A DNA stretch of 64,000 bases from Volvox africanus. Its lineage: Eukaryota; Chlorophyta; Chlorophyceae; Chlamydomonadales; Volvocaceae. Position numbers and translations under genes: made by a program. Positions within the stretch are counted from its first letter, which is position 1. Each line of letters begins with the position of its first letter. Under the pieces are notes generated by a model that was given only the letters and a program-made list of their open reading frames with translations, did no database searches and was not told the origin of the DNA. This document shows positions 21,098-33,700 of the stretch, piece after piece. The stretch covers positions 434,001 to 498,000 of the forward strand of contig BSDZ01000021.1 of the NCBI GenBank assembly GCA_030268105.1, in the 5' to 3' direction.

Positions 21098-24000
21098 ACA
21101 CGGTGAACGTGCAGGCGTTGGCGTTATGTGCAGCGGGATACGGTGCCGCGGCTGACCCGTGGATCGCCGGCCTCGGCTACCGATTGCGGCTCTCGGATGA
21201 GGTATGGGCCGCGTGCGCTGACAGCGTGGACCATCTCGCAGGCGCCCACGCCGCCGGCCCCTTCGACGCAGCGCCTTGGTCCTCAGACATCACCGGGGGC
21301 ATGGATTCCCTAGACGTTTCGCTGTCAAAGTCCGGAAACCCTGTTACTGCAGCCACCTCGTTTGCTCCGAAACCATTTTCCAAAGCAGCGAAAATAGCAA
21401 CAGCGGTAGCAGCTGGGGAATACGACCTGTCCACTGAGTCCATAGCTCCGAAACCAGGCGTGGCTAGGGCGCTGGAAGGCGGCACGGTGGGGCTGGTTTC
21501 CGATCCAGTTCCACGGGCAGTACCGCCGCTGATCTGTGATGACGTGTTGCCAATAGCGCTGTTGTACCGCCTAGCAGCGGCGTTTGATCCCGCCGGCACC
21601 ACGCCGTACTGGCGCCAGCACCGATACGGTGAGCGGGAAACGCCGTTCTTCAGCTACCTGCACCGTCTGGTAAGCTGCGGAGAGCCACCATGATCTCCCG
21701 GTCCTGGTGACTGCTGACTGCTGACTGTTAACTGCCTGTGGGGGAACAAATTTAAAAAGGTGAAAATCTTTCCGGTGCTCGCAGATCGATGCACACGTGC
21801 CCATTATAAATGTGATATTGTGTTTCATAAGTCTGGGTTCCCCGAATGCAGGTGGTGCATATTAATCTTGCCGCTGCTGTAGTAAATAATTCTTGCCGCT
21901 GCTGTAGTAAGTACGTAAGTAGTAAGCACGCGGCAGGACTGCTGCTACAGGCTCAAAACGATCGGGGGCGGGGGTTTTAAGTTGTGCGCTGTCGAACCAC
22001 ATGAAACTAACTTTGCATTTAGCATGGCTTCATGTACGGAAAGTACGTCGCTATCGCCATCGTTGCGCCGTGCACAGTTTAATGACGATCGCCCCACGGT
22101 CCTAGAGGCAAATCTGTGAATCCCCACCGTCCCGTCGGTTATGCCTTTTACCAATTTCTTGTAGATTTTTCGAAAGATAGAAGATTACCTTGTTAAGCAT
22201 TTATCTTTAGTAATAAAGATAATTTTTTTGCGTCCAAATGATCATTTTGTAAATTATTTGATCATTATTATACATGAAAGGGAAAACCTGAATTTTACTC
22301 GGTGGAATTATTAATAGGAGAATGACTAATGCCTATCCACGTACACATGTTTGCAGGATCAGCCTACCCCCTCCTCCGCCTCCTGTTCGGGGGTGGTGGA
22401 GGAGGCGATTCAGTTGCTGTACCGGAGGCTGCTGCGAGTAGGACCACATCAACCAGGGGAAAGGGAAGGGAAAGGGAAAGCGGAAGAATATGGGGATCTC
22501 AAGATGGCGCCGGCAACGGCAGCAGCAGCGGCAAGGGGGGCTGTTGCATCCGAGCTGCATGGCGTGGTGGTGGCGGAGTGGTGGGCGCACACCCGCGATC
22601 CGACCTCGGCTCACCAGCTGCATTTCGATTTGAACGAAGACGTCCTGAGGCGGGTGGGTGACGGCTGGACGGACCCCGCAGACACATGCCACCAAACAAC
22701 GCTATCGCCTAACCTAATCTGTTAATTATTGTTTGTTCGGTTGTTCGGTTCCCCTGATCATACACCCCTCGTGGCTGCATAGGGTCTCGAGGACTACCAG
22801 CTTGCTCACCCCGTGCTGAGCAGCGTGCTCTTTCTGCCGCCTGCATCACCGGCAATAAGGGCGTGCCGTCACCCCGAAGCCGCGGCGGCGGCAGCCGATG
22901 CGGCAGTCGAAGCCACGGAGGCGGAGCCGGGTCCTGGAGCCGGGTCGGGGGGGCGCTCCCTGGAGTTGAGACCGTTGTCGCGGTGGGAGAGGCGTTGTTG
23001 CCCAGGGGGCCCTACGCTGGTGCTAGACCAAACACCCGCAGGTGGGTGAGCGGTTGGTTGGGTCGGGTTGCCTCGGTGGGTGGGTATGGGTGTGGAGGTG
23101 GTGGGTTCCCACACCCGTCAATCCCCTCATCCACGGTGTTCATCTTTTTGTCAACGCAGGAGGGCGCATGAGAGTCGAGCTCCCGGTGGACAGGGGCTGC
23201 GGCCGAGTAACCCCGTCATCATTATCGGTGTCATCATCATCTGCACCCAACACCTCTGCCCACGCCGCTGCGATCACACCGATCACCGATGCCGACGCAG
23301 CTGCCGCGCCAACCGGCGGGCGGCCTCCTTTGGCCCGGTGCGCCTGGGCTATAGGTCCCCGCCCCAACCGGCTGCTGCTTTTCCCCGGCGACCTTCTCCA
23401 CGGCGTGATACCACAGCCAGTGCCGACACAGCCCTCTCTACTACGAAGCAACCCCCCATCACCCCCCCCATCAGCCCCCGAACAGTATTCAGCCCCGCCA
23501 CAAAAGCAGCCCTTTGAGGACCGTTTCCTGAACAAGCCACCACAGCCAGGGCAGAGTGATTCGAGGTGCAAGGCCAGCGGAGTGGCGGCGGTGGCAGCAC
23601 CCAGGATCACCTTGATTGTGGCTTGGTGGGGAGCCGAGCGGCTGAGGACCGCCACGTCGGCGCCTCCGTTGGTGCGCCCGGGTTGTCGTGGCAACCTGGG
23701 ACCGCAGCTACACGTAGCCAGGTGCCCTGGAGGAGGAGCTGGCGATGAGGACGGCCTGGCAGCTGTCACCGTGACAATGGGGGAGGGCGGCCATGGGAGC
23801 ACACCAGGCGAAGGTAGTGCGGGCCAGGAGGACCAGAAGAGGCGGAGCGCAGCGGTGGTGTCGGATGCAGCGGGGATGTTGGAGACGGTGCACAAAGTTG
23901 AAAGGACGGGGTTAGAGGCAGCCGGGAAGGAGGAGGATGTTGTGGAGAGAGCGAGAGTAAGGAGGAGGCTGATGTTGCAGCTGGCAGGGGCTAAGGTCCC

Positions 24001-25399
24001 AACCAACGGTGTATCTAATAGTGGTGGTGATGCGAGGGTTGATGATCTGGGAGATCATGCCGCTATTTCCACCAACACCAACACTGCACCAATTACGTCG
24101 GGCGGTAGTGGCTCCGAGAGCGACGGCAGCAGTAGCGGAAGAAGCAGTAGTGGCAGTAGCGGTAGTACCGGCGAGACTCCAACCAGCAGTGGTAGCGCGA
24201 GCCGTAGTAGTGATGTCAGCATTGAGGACGATGATGAGGACGATAATGACGACGTTGACAGAGAGAACGACAACAAGGACGAGGAAGACGATGAGGAGGA
24301 CGAGGACCCGGAGCAGCACCAGTATGGAGATGGTGAGACAAGCAGCATGGGGAGGGTTATCCGTCACCGCCCTTACGTCCTCGACTGGAGCCATGCAGGG
24401 GCCCTGCGGTCAGGCATGCTACTGCCACCACTTACAACACAAGACGGCCTTCTTCCCCCAATTCACGAAAGGTCATCCCGGCCGCAATCCTTAGATTCGG
24501 AGAGCCAGCAGCCGGGGAAGGTCAGCGGGATTACTCCACCCGGCATCACACTGGCTGAAAGCCCTGAACGCGGCAATGACAGGAGCGGGTGCATAAGTGG
24601 CGTCACTCGAACGCCCCCAGGCGGGTCCCCACCCCTAACGAACCGGCTGAGTTGGCGCCATTGGTTCGCAGCCTTGCGGACGCGCACCAGCCTGGTTTCG
24701 GCTAATCGTATGGGCGTATCCGGAATGGAATCGGGGGAAGATGGTGGCACGTTGGCGCCGCTGCAGTGGAGGATGCCACTTTGTATCTCCCCGGCTTGGG
24801 TTCCAGTAAAGAGACCGCCGCGAGACCTGAGGTGCGCGGCCAACAGCGGCGCTGCTGCCACTACTTCTAGTGCTGCCAGTGTTGATGCAGCTGTGCCGGC
24901 AGCAGCAGCAGCTGTAGATGACAGTGAATTTTGGGGGCCTGCAAAGGTTGTGGCAAAGGAAGGTAGCAGCAAGGGTGTCGAACCGACAGAAGGCGACTCG
25001 CAGCTTCTGTCATCGGCTCCTACACCGATGTGGAATAGTGACTGGGAGTTAGGGCAGCAGGCAGTTCGGGGTATGGCAGTCGCGCTGGGCTTGGCGCCAG
25101 CGATGCGAACGGTGAAAAGGCACCGGCGACAGCAACAGGCGTCGGAAATAAAGCAGTCGGATGGGGCGGAGGGGAGGGAGGAAAAAAGGGAGGAAGAAGA
25201 GGAGGAGCAAGAGGAAGGTGATAGTGGTGAGGAGGAAGAACAGCCTGGAGTATCAGGTCTCCGCTGCGTAATGGCCTCCCTGGGGCTACCCGGCCTGAGG
25301 GTCTTTCTGCGCCACCCTAGGGAACTGGAGCATCTGTACCTTCCGCCGGCCCCATCTTCGGGCATTGATTCCCGCACCCATCAAGAAAAGCCGGAGTAG
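20186..25399 (+). CDS. 2-oxoglutarate/Fe(II) oxygenase-like protein with long disordered tail
   Basis: Six exons agree in phase: 20186-20257, 20327-20776, 21115-21669, 22357-22653, 22783-23041 and 23160-25399 (1290 residues). The N-terminus is helical. The core looks like a double-stranded beta-helix dioxygenase: HQLHFDLNED gives the H-x-D pair (~448/450), HPVLSSVLFL and GGPTLVLDQ follow, FPGDLLHGVIP gives the distal His (~625), and RITLIVAWWG gives the 2-oxoglutarate-binding Arg (~693). The same block order (SSVLYLT, GGPT, HGV, R-x-T...WW) occurs in uncharacterised plant and algal proteins. Past residue ~700 the tail is disordered, with Ser/Gly and Asp/Glu-rich runs (EDDDEDDNDDVD and EEEEEEQEEG). 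Intron 1 would use a GC donor (AAG|GCGAGT). The substrate is unknown. The retroelement lies directly upstream. Confidence 0.8.
20985..21100 (+). repeat. TATG/TA/T/TG simple-repeat cluster in intron
   Basis: Consecutive TATG, TA, poly-T and TG runs lie in intron 2 (20777-21114) of the oxygenase-like gene, just before its acceptor. Confidence 0.85.
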
Positions 25400-26562
25400 A
25401 AGCGGCGGCAACGCTTATTGAAAGCGATTAACGCAACGCTCACACACAACAGGACGTAGTGCGGTCAGTCAATGTTGGTAAATCAGTGCAGACGTGCACC
25501 CAGACAAAGGGATGGACCGCAACTTCAGCACTGTCGCCTCCCTGACCATGTGGTTATGACCTGCAAATACATGTGTTGCCTGGGTGTCGACCGACCCCCT
25601 ATTATGGCCCATGCTAAATCAACGTACTAGTACTGGCTTCCGTGCCTGTGGGCTTTGCGCACACACTAGCTTACACAAAGACCAAAAACCAATTCCACAG
25701 ACCTTTGTCGTGCCACGAGGGGTTGGTTTCCCTGAGAAAGACTGACAGCTAACTCCCATGCAGGACACGGGACAGGGCATGGGTGGATTGAGTATATGGG
25801 ACGGGTTCCCTTCCTGTGAAGAGGTGTGCAGGCCAGCCAAAGCGCATTTAAGTAATGGCTTGTAGTGAGCTCCGGAACCGTGCCTAACGATACACATGTG
25901 AGCGCCAGCTACGTTGGCATGCCCCTGCTGGCTACAGGTGTCATCTGCCATCCATTGGCCATCACCTTCACCTTCCCTCACCTTCGCCAGAGGAGCTTAC
26001 AATCCATGTCACAGCTCGTTTTTGTGGTTGTGTGAATGAGACTTCCCCAACCCACCTTCGTTCACATGAAACGATATTTATCGCTACAAAGAGTAACAAT
26101 AGAAACCCAGGTTAACCCAGGTTTATGTCTTTGTGCTTACGTCTCCACTCTAACCGGCAGGGCTGGCCGGTGCATTATTCCTGGAGCAACATGATGTGCG
26201 GGTAAAGAAGGTATGGCCGAATGGCCATGGTAGGTCTCATAGCCCCGCACTACGTCATCCATGGGACGGCCGCATCTAAGCTTGGCGCAGGTAAGGTACT
26301 TCATATCCACGTTCCTCCTATGTTTGCTGCTTTCTTAAGGCGTATGCCTGCGTTCCAGGCCTTTTGTAGTAAGGTAGGACTGGCTATGTTTATCTAGGAA
26401 TCCTGCGCCATGGAAAGCATTCCCCCCTCCCCCGTTATTTTTTACCGCAACATTGAGAGTTTGTCAGGACAGCTAGGGAATGAGCTATTTACTGAATTAA
26501 CTATTAAAAATTGCCACTTAATGACGCACATCTCAGCCACAACCCCCCTCTCTTCTGCACAG

Positions 26563-26640
26563 CTCCTGTTGCGGACCGCAAGAGAGTCCTGATCACTGCC
26601 AGCGCCGGATTCCTTGGCTCTGCACATCCCGTTGACTTAG
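26563..26640 (+). pseudogene. Possible NAD-dependent epimerase/SDR fragment
   Basis: After an acceptor-like CTTCTGCACAG the frame reads DRKRVLITASAGFLGSAHPVDLV. It resembles the start of UDP-sugar epimerases/decarboxylases (KRVLVTGGAGFxGSHLVD), with the first glycines changed to A-S and an extra residue after GS. No continuation of the enzyme follows. The call rests on about 20 residues only. Confidence 0.3.
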
Positions 26641-27675
26641 TGAATCTCATAGCACGACTTAATAACCAGTTGCGCCGGATGTCAATTGTTAACGGCGGGT
26701 TGCATTGTCCCAGTCATAGTTACAAGCCTGCTCGCGATCCGCGGGAAATAATCTCGGCGTACTTTTGACCGCGCTTGTCAATCCTGCACGCAGTCTGATG
26801 ACCATAAGAAATATCCCTCCTCCTGCTGTTGCTGCGTGCTACAGCTCTTCGCCGCCACGTAAAATGATATTGCCCCGGCTTACCACCTTAACTGAATGCA
26901 TCTTTTCATGCGGAAGCCCCCCAGCCCGTCGAACATAGCCTACTGTAATCGCCTGGCTCTGTCTGCATGTTCTATTGCAGGCTGCTTCGCCATCAAGTAT
27001 CTACAACGTCACAACAGGTTTTCAGCTGAGTCTTGATTTCCCGCTAACACCCCACCGCGAGCAACGCAAGCTTTGACATAAGGACATGTGGGGCTTAATT
27101 GCTTCCCCCTGACCCTGTTTCATTAGCATGGCTGCGCATTGGATGCCTCTACCTTAAGCCGCATGCAATTCTACTTACTGCCACTAATATGCTCCGATTA
27201 TCCGTGATTAGAATCCCGGGGGGAGACGCATGCAGCTATCGGTGCATTCGTATCCCCACCGTACTTCAGGGCACACATCTATACGCGCCACGCCCCAAAT
27301 ACCCGAGGTATTGGGTAGCTGTGGAACAAGAGACATTCAAGTTATACCTAATGCCAGACAGCAATTTCATATGGCCTGTCATATCCCAGTCACGCTGGCC
27401 GCCGTATGTGAGACTAACGTTGTTGCTCCTAGGTCTGTTCCTAAGGGACGAGGAGAGGCCTGTGCACATTCACAAACCAATGTATGCTGATGCCTCGTCT
27501 ATGTATCTTCTGTATGCCACGACAACCCCCAGGAGTGCACTGCAAACCGCATTCCTAATTCCCTTTTCAGAGTTATCAGACGGCCCTGGCGGGGAACCGC
27601 AAATTCCCAGCCGAGGCGGGACAGCCGCGCGGGACTTCCTCGCGCATTCCTCCTGCCATCCCTACCTGTTTACCA

Positions 27676-27680
27676 TTACA
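27676..27680 (-). promoter_or_regulatory. Candidate poly(A) signal TGTAA on minus strand
   Basis: TGTAA (TTACA on plus) lies about 100 nt after the stop codon of the minus-strand gene ending at 27776. Confidence 0.45.
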
Positions 27681-27775
27681 TGTGCTCACCGCATCGCAAT
27701 TTAGGGATTTCTCGTTGGCACTGCGGTGTGGCTGGCGACTAATTCAAATTGCAACCCGCAGGCTGACGGGTAAAA

Positions 27776-30700
27776 CTAGACGTGGTCTACATTCAACATA
27801 GTTCGCATTTGCAGGTAGGGATTGTCGAGAAGGCGCTCGTCGTTGAGCTGCTGAGCCGTGCCGATGATATGACGCAGCGTGCGCCAGTACTTATCATGCT
27901 GATTTAGCATCCAGTGCTTCAGGAGGTACACGCCTGCGGGTTAAGAGGCATCGAGAGGTAAACAGCTGGCCCAGAAAGCCAGGATATCATCAAGCAATGC
28001 GCCTGTGCAAACCCCCTCTGCAACTGTGCGTCTATGCAAACAGATGACGATGGAGTTGTGCCCCTGTGGGAAGACGGACAAGTAGTCTTCCACAAGGTCC
28101 ATGTCTCAGGACAAACGGTATTGTTTAGCTGTCGATTAATTGGATCATTGGGGTGGTCAGGTGCACCGTCTACGGTATGCGCACGAAATGAAAGAGGAGA
28201 CAATGGGCACGATATGGTATCCCAACCCCCGTGATGATTAAAAGATGTCTTCTGAGCAGCAAAACTCCCAGTCAGCGACGAGCCCTCTCAAGACGTGCAC
28301 GGATAGAAGCATGCAGCAGACAACGGCATGTCGCGAAGAGCTACCACCATCTTTACCATCACCACCCACCTGCGTAGTACCGACATCTCAGGTCGTCGCA
28401 ACTAAGCTGCGCTTTGATGACGTGGGAAAGGGAGTATTTGGCAAAGGCCTGCAGAAGCAACAGAGGGAAACTGTGATGTTCAACACTTTCGGGATTTACT
28501 AATTGAGTTTACTAAATAATCGGTCAAAAATTGCAGCATCTTGCGTCAGAACGTGCTACGTTCCGACGTCCCTTGAAACCAATAGCATAAGTAAGTGAGG
28601 AGAAACCGCGTAACCACCATACCTCCGGGTCCAGAGAGCACCTCGCTATGAGCAGCAGCAGCAGCGCCAGACGCCTGTCTTGCCAATCGTCCTGCCAAGG
28701 CCCCACGGCCGCACCCGACAGCGCTGCCTCCCCGCCGCCGCCGCCGCCTCCTGCGCCAACGCTACTTCCGTTGGCGCGCAAAGGCATCGCCTTTGGCCGC
28801 CCGCTGTTGTTTGCGCCGTCTCCTGTGCCCCTTGCCGCCGGCGCTCCCATGCCTTCCATCGCGCAGGGCCGTCCTAGGAATCCACGGTGCATGCTCCGGA
28901 AGCCGGCTTGGCCACCGGCTCGCGCAGCAACAGTTTCTGCGCTGTCCCGCTCCCCTGGAGTGCCCACATGGGAACCCGTACCGCCAGAGCGCACGTCCAT
29001 GTCATGCAGGTTTTGGGAGCATTGCTGCAGCAATGTCACCAAGAGCTCCGGCGGCGTGCAGGCCAGGGCGTCCGGATCGAATGCCAGCAGCCCTGCGATG
29101 AGCTGCTGGGAAATCAGCATGCCACCACCGGGCTCTTGGACCGCAGCGGCAAGCGGATGCTGCTGTTGCCCTTGCTGCATACCCGTCGCCATAAGCTGCG
29201 AGTGCGGGACCCCACCGCCACTAGAGGTGCCACCGGTGGCAGCACGGCCTGCACCATATGCGGCCCCGCCACTGGGCGGCTTGTTCGCGGTTGCTATTGC
29301 AGTCGCAGAGCCGGACGGACCGACGACAGCTGAAGCAGCCTGCAGTGCTTCAGCGGCTGGGTCGGGCTGTAGCAGCCCTGCCAGGACGACGTCAGCTAGA
29401 TCCACCACCGTTGGCATCCGGGCTTCTGCACTGCCGCACTGCAGCATCCACTGCAGGCCCACATAATACAGCCACATGACCCGGCGGCAGGCAACAAGAG
29501 TTACCTCCTCCGCAGTTACGCCCGCCGCCGCCGCGGCCGCGGGCCCATGCGGGGAGGCCGCCACCAACCGTGGTGACATCGAGCCAGGCAAGTCGGAGGT
29601 CGGGCCGGTGGCGGATTTCAGGTCTGCTGCCGTTCTGGTGATGGCTTTCATGAGGAGCTCGCAGCCCTGCGGGGCTTCACGCACGACGTGGAGGAGCGCA
29701 TCCGCCAGGGCGGTGTTCCAAAGCGCACGCGGTGAATTGGGTCCCGTGCTGGGGGACGTGGCGGCCGCAAGTCTGCTCGCTTCTGGAGAGGTTTTGAGGG
29801 TGAGCGGGGACAGCAGCAGGATCTGGCCCTGACAGGCGCGACAGGCCGCTGATAAAAGCTGCGAATGGCACAGGACCCGGGCAGGGATTGGGATGAAAAA
29901 ACATACGTCACACAAGACATAAGAGAACTGGAACCGATGGTCGCTGAAGGTAGCTACCGTCGTCGGTTACCCTCAGGAAGACAACTTGCCACGTAATCCG
30001 GTGACAGCAAAGCGCATCGTGTAAAAGTCTAGCAACTTAACGGCCCATCGCGGTAAAGGCGGCGGTGTGGGAAAGGGCTGGGCTTTCGCCTTTGCCACCT
30101 TATCCGAAGGACTTGGCCCCCCTGCTCGGACGCTTATCAGTCGTGGTCAGCGAACCCAACCTAAAGCCTCCTACGGACCTTGTGCAGCCATTGGACCGCC
30201 ACAACTCGCGCCTGCCGCTTGTCGATGTTACACACATCCTTGAAGCAGCGCCACGCCGCTGTCACCGCCGCAGCCGTCACCGTTGGCGGGCTCGCGGCGT
30301 CCACATTGGAGGCGCCGGCGATGTGTGCCACGCTGACATCTATATGCGTGCGCATCTCACCGACCTGAAGGGGAGGAACGCGCGGCGTAGAAGAGAGAAA
30401 TCCAGCAATACACGACTGAAACGGGAGCCAACATACTATAGTTCACTACTTCACCAGCACTGAGCGGTCACTTAGTGGCTTACGTGGGCCAACGGAACAG
30501 GCCCCCAGGATGCCCCGTAATCAGCGAACACCAACCTGCGGCTAGCATGGCATGCAGTTGAATCAATAAGTAGGTTCGGAGGAAAGTTCCTGCTGTCACG
30601 TATCTGCTCAGGTCCACCAGCCTCTTGCTGACTGCTCTGCACCCATCCAGGCTGGCAGCCAAGTCACCTGGGGTAGCGTCATGCTGTCTACGCAGCATGC

Positions 30701-33700
30701 CTCCAGATTCTCCAGCAGCGGTCGCAACAGTTCGCGCACGGCGATGGGCGAGGCCAAGCCCGGGGTCGGCGTGTGCATGGCCGACAGCGGGTAATCGGCA
30801 GAAGCGGAGACGGAACCGGAGGGCGACACTGGGTTGGTGGCCGCGCCACCCAGATCCAAGCTCGTGCTGGCCAGTACGTCGGCCAGGCGGCTGGACATGC
30901 CCTGAGTGAGGTGGGACACAGGTCGGGAATAAGGCCGTCAGCGATCATGTCCTTAGTATGGGCAAGCTGGGGACAGGACAGGAAGAGCAGCTGGCAAGAA
31001 TATTAGGTTTGTCACGCGAATGGCACGCCCTCAACTGCTACCATGAGGGTCTCTTGACCTCTTGACACGCCTGCACCCCAACCCAAAGGCGCAACCAATA
31101 CACGAATAGAATATACGTACGTATATTAACGAATCCACACCTGCCAAGGCCGCTCCACAGCCGCCCGCAGCGCCAGGCATACGCTGTCCAGATGCAGGCT
31201 CTGGAAGACCGCCAATACGCCCACTGGTCCGCCGCCACCGTCTAGGCCACGGCTGCCAGGGCTGCCGCTGGTACGGGGGCTACGAAATCCGTGCACTTGC
31301 TGGTCACCGCTGCCACTCACGGAGACGGACGAAGTCGTGGAGCCTCCGGGTGTCTCCACGCAGCATTGCACCAGGGACGTCAGCAGCGACGTGCGTGAAT
31401 CGGGGGTCGGGGCGCGAACGAAGTGGAATAGCAGCTCGTGCATGCCACCAAACTCGGCAAGGCGCCGCCGCATCTCCTCCGTCTCCGCTGCACCACGGGT
31501 TGCCGCTGCAGCAGAGTCGTCTGCCGCCGCCGCTACCGCAGATTTAAGAGCAGCGGGCGCCGCAAAGGCGCTTTCCAGAGGCTTTGTTGAACCAGGGGAT
31601 GGCAAGCTGCCGGCGGCTCCGGTAGATGCCGGTCCAGCGGTCGTGGCGTCCGTTGGCCTCGTCAGCACGCAGGGCACAAGTTTGAGCAGCTGCGCATAAA
31701 GCTTCTGTGACCAGCTGAAATTGCAGGCCGCACGCAGCAGGCAGGAGAGTGCGGAAGGTGGCATATGCTGCACCCAGGCAGCGACCCAGTATCCGCCATG
31801 AGTGCACATCTGCGCTAGGCAGCCCATGGCCGCGCGCCAGACCTCTTCGGCGTCCTCCAGCGTCTGGAAGCAGCAATCAGGCAGAACAGAAGGAACACGA
31901 ATGTTAGCAGAGTGACTTGAATAGTTATGGATTTTACAGATGCAGGATCTTGTTGCGTTGAGCACAAAGGCTTTCCGGGCGGCCGTAATCACTGTCATCC
32001 TGCACGCTGGCCCCACCAGGATCGGTCGGAAGAAACATGTTGCCCACTACTGCCCTCACACGCATCCCGGCAACGCGTAGCATGTGGCGTTTTCTGTCCC
32101 AGAGACATCGACGTCCAGCAGGCGTGCTGATTCCGTAAATGGTACCGTGCGCATCAATAGTGTTGAAGCCGCATTGCGCAAGCATGACTCATCGCCACCC
32201 ACAGATCATCCAAATACCAATACCTTCGTTATTACTTCTATTTACAGAAGGTACATAACTGACATGCATAGCATTACATGACATTCCACGGACCTCGAGA
32301 TCCCAAGCCCCTACCCCATACACAACTACGCTTGCGCGCGCACACACCTGCTGTAGCTCGAACAGCAAACGGAAGAGCAGCGCTCGCAGCCACCGGTCAT
32401 ATCCCGCCGTGATGTCAGCCTTGCTGCCAGACGTGGTGCTGGGCGCGCTGCCACGCGCTGTCACCTGCACGCTCGGGGACGCGACTGGTGACGGAGGCGG
32501 AGGCGGCAGCCGCATAATCCCCGAGTCCTTCCGCATGTGCTGTTTCATTCCAGCGCCGTCGCCACCAGGCTTCAATCCCGTCCGGGAGCCAGATGGCCCG
32601 GACGGCATGCCGGGTAACTCGCCGGTCGAGTCTAGAAGCGCGCTGCCTTGAAGACCGAGGCTGTGAGATGTAACTTGGTGGTAACCTGGCTTGACGCCGC
32701 CAGGCACAGCACCGGGCATCTGGGGCTCTGAAGTGGAGGGAGCAGGCGTCAAGGGACCCGACCCGCGGGGCACAGCGAGGTGCGGTGTTTGACCCCCGCC
32801 GCCGACATCAGCCCCTGTGACAAAGGGCGAGACTGGGGCCGAGGCGCACACCTGCAGGAAGGGGAGGAAGGGAAAATCCTTAACTTCCGGGCATGCCAAT
32901 ATATCGGTCTTTTGATGCATGCACGGTATACTGTCGCACCTGCCAAGGCATCTGAACGCCACCTGCGCCAGTGACCGTCTCAGCAGCTGCAGCCGTCAGC
33001 GCCGCCTCCTCTGCATCGGTGCGCAACATGGCACCGTGAATGTACAGGTTGTAGAGGACATCAAATGCGCGAGCGCGAGTGGACGGCTGTGCGCTCCGAA
33101 GCGCACGGCACAGCATGCGCAGCACGATGATGAAGAAATCCTGGGGCTCGGCGCGCGTCCACATGTCCACCAGGAGCTTCACCAAAATCCCACCGCATAT
33201 CTATGGCATGTGGGACACACCCATGGAAGATGTAGTTCATTCAACTGGGCAACAAGGAGACACGATAGGCGACGGGCGCTGGGGCTTGCAATTCTGTGCA
33301 GCGAGGCCAGGCATGTAGTCAACATTAAAATTTTTTAATTGCTTAGGGAAAATCGACATATACGCAACCATCCCGTCATCCGCAGATTAGGACAAGGAAG
33401 GAGAGCACGAGGTCTGAAAAGTGCATGCCTAGTGTGCGTGCATTTATTTCTCATGGAGTCCAAAGGCAGCCATTCGTTGGATACAGATCACCTACATCCC
33501 ACTCTTCTCCACGGATCCATTTGCAGCGACAGCTCCAGATCCTCAGCGAGCTACCCAGCCCTCCCCATCCGAGCTCCCACCTGGCCAAACTCCCCGTCCT
33601 CCTCGAAGGCTGCTTGCCACATGCCCTCCGCCTGACCACTTGCATTTGTGGCCTCCCGTTCGTGTAATGGGCCCATTACCGCAGCCATTGCACTGGCTGC

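Larger units (their letters stand above)
25400..27775. other. Intergenic region between convergent genes, two possible remnants
   Basis: No complete gene is visible. An exon-like 50-nt segment, 26161-26210, reads GLAGALFLEQHDVRVKK between AG and GT. Another near 26563 reads RKRVLITASAGFLGS. Both resemble the first strand-loop-helix of nucleotide-binding folds. The open frame at 27099-27704 (201 codons) has no recognisable feature. Confidence 0.4.

Noticed and set aside
24009..25377. Large ORFs opposite or out of frame with the oxygenase tail
   Set aside because: Overlapping frames in GC-rich low-complexity coding DNA; the plus frame has the phase-matched exons.
27099..27704. 201-codon plus ORF
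   Set aside because: No domain, no splice context and mixed composition; likely chance.
28245..28502. 85-codon plus-strand ORF (MSSEQQNSQS...)
   Set aside because: It overlaps the minus-strand exon 28448-28370, which fits the plant-conserved protein in sequence and in phase on both sides. The plus frame is a shadow.
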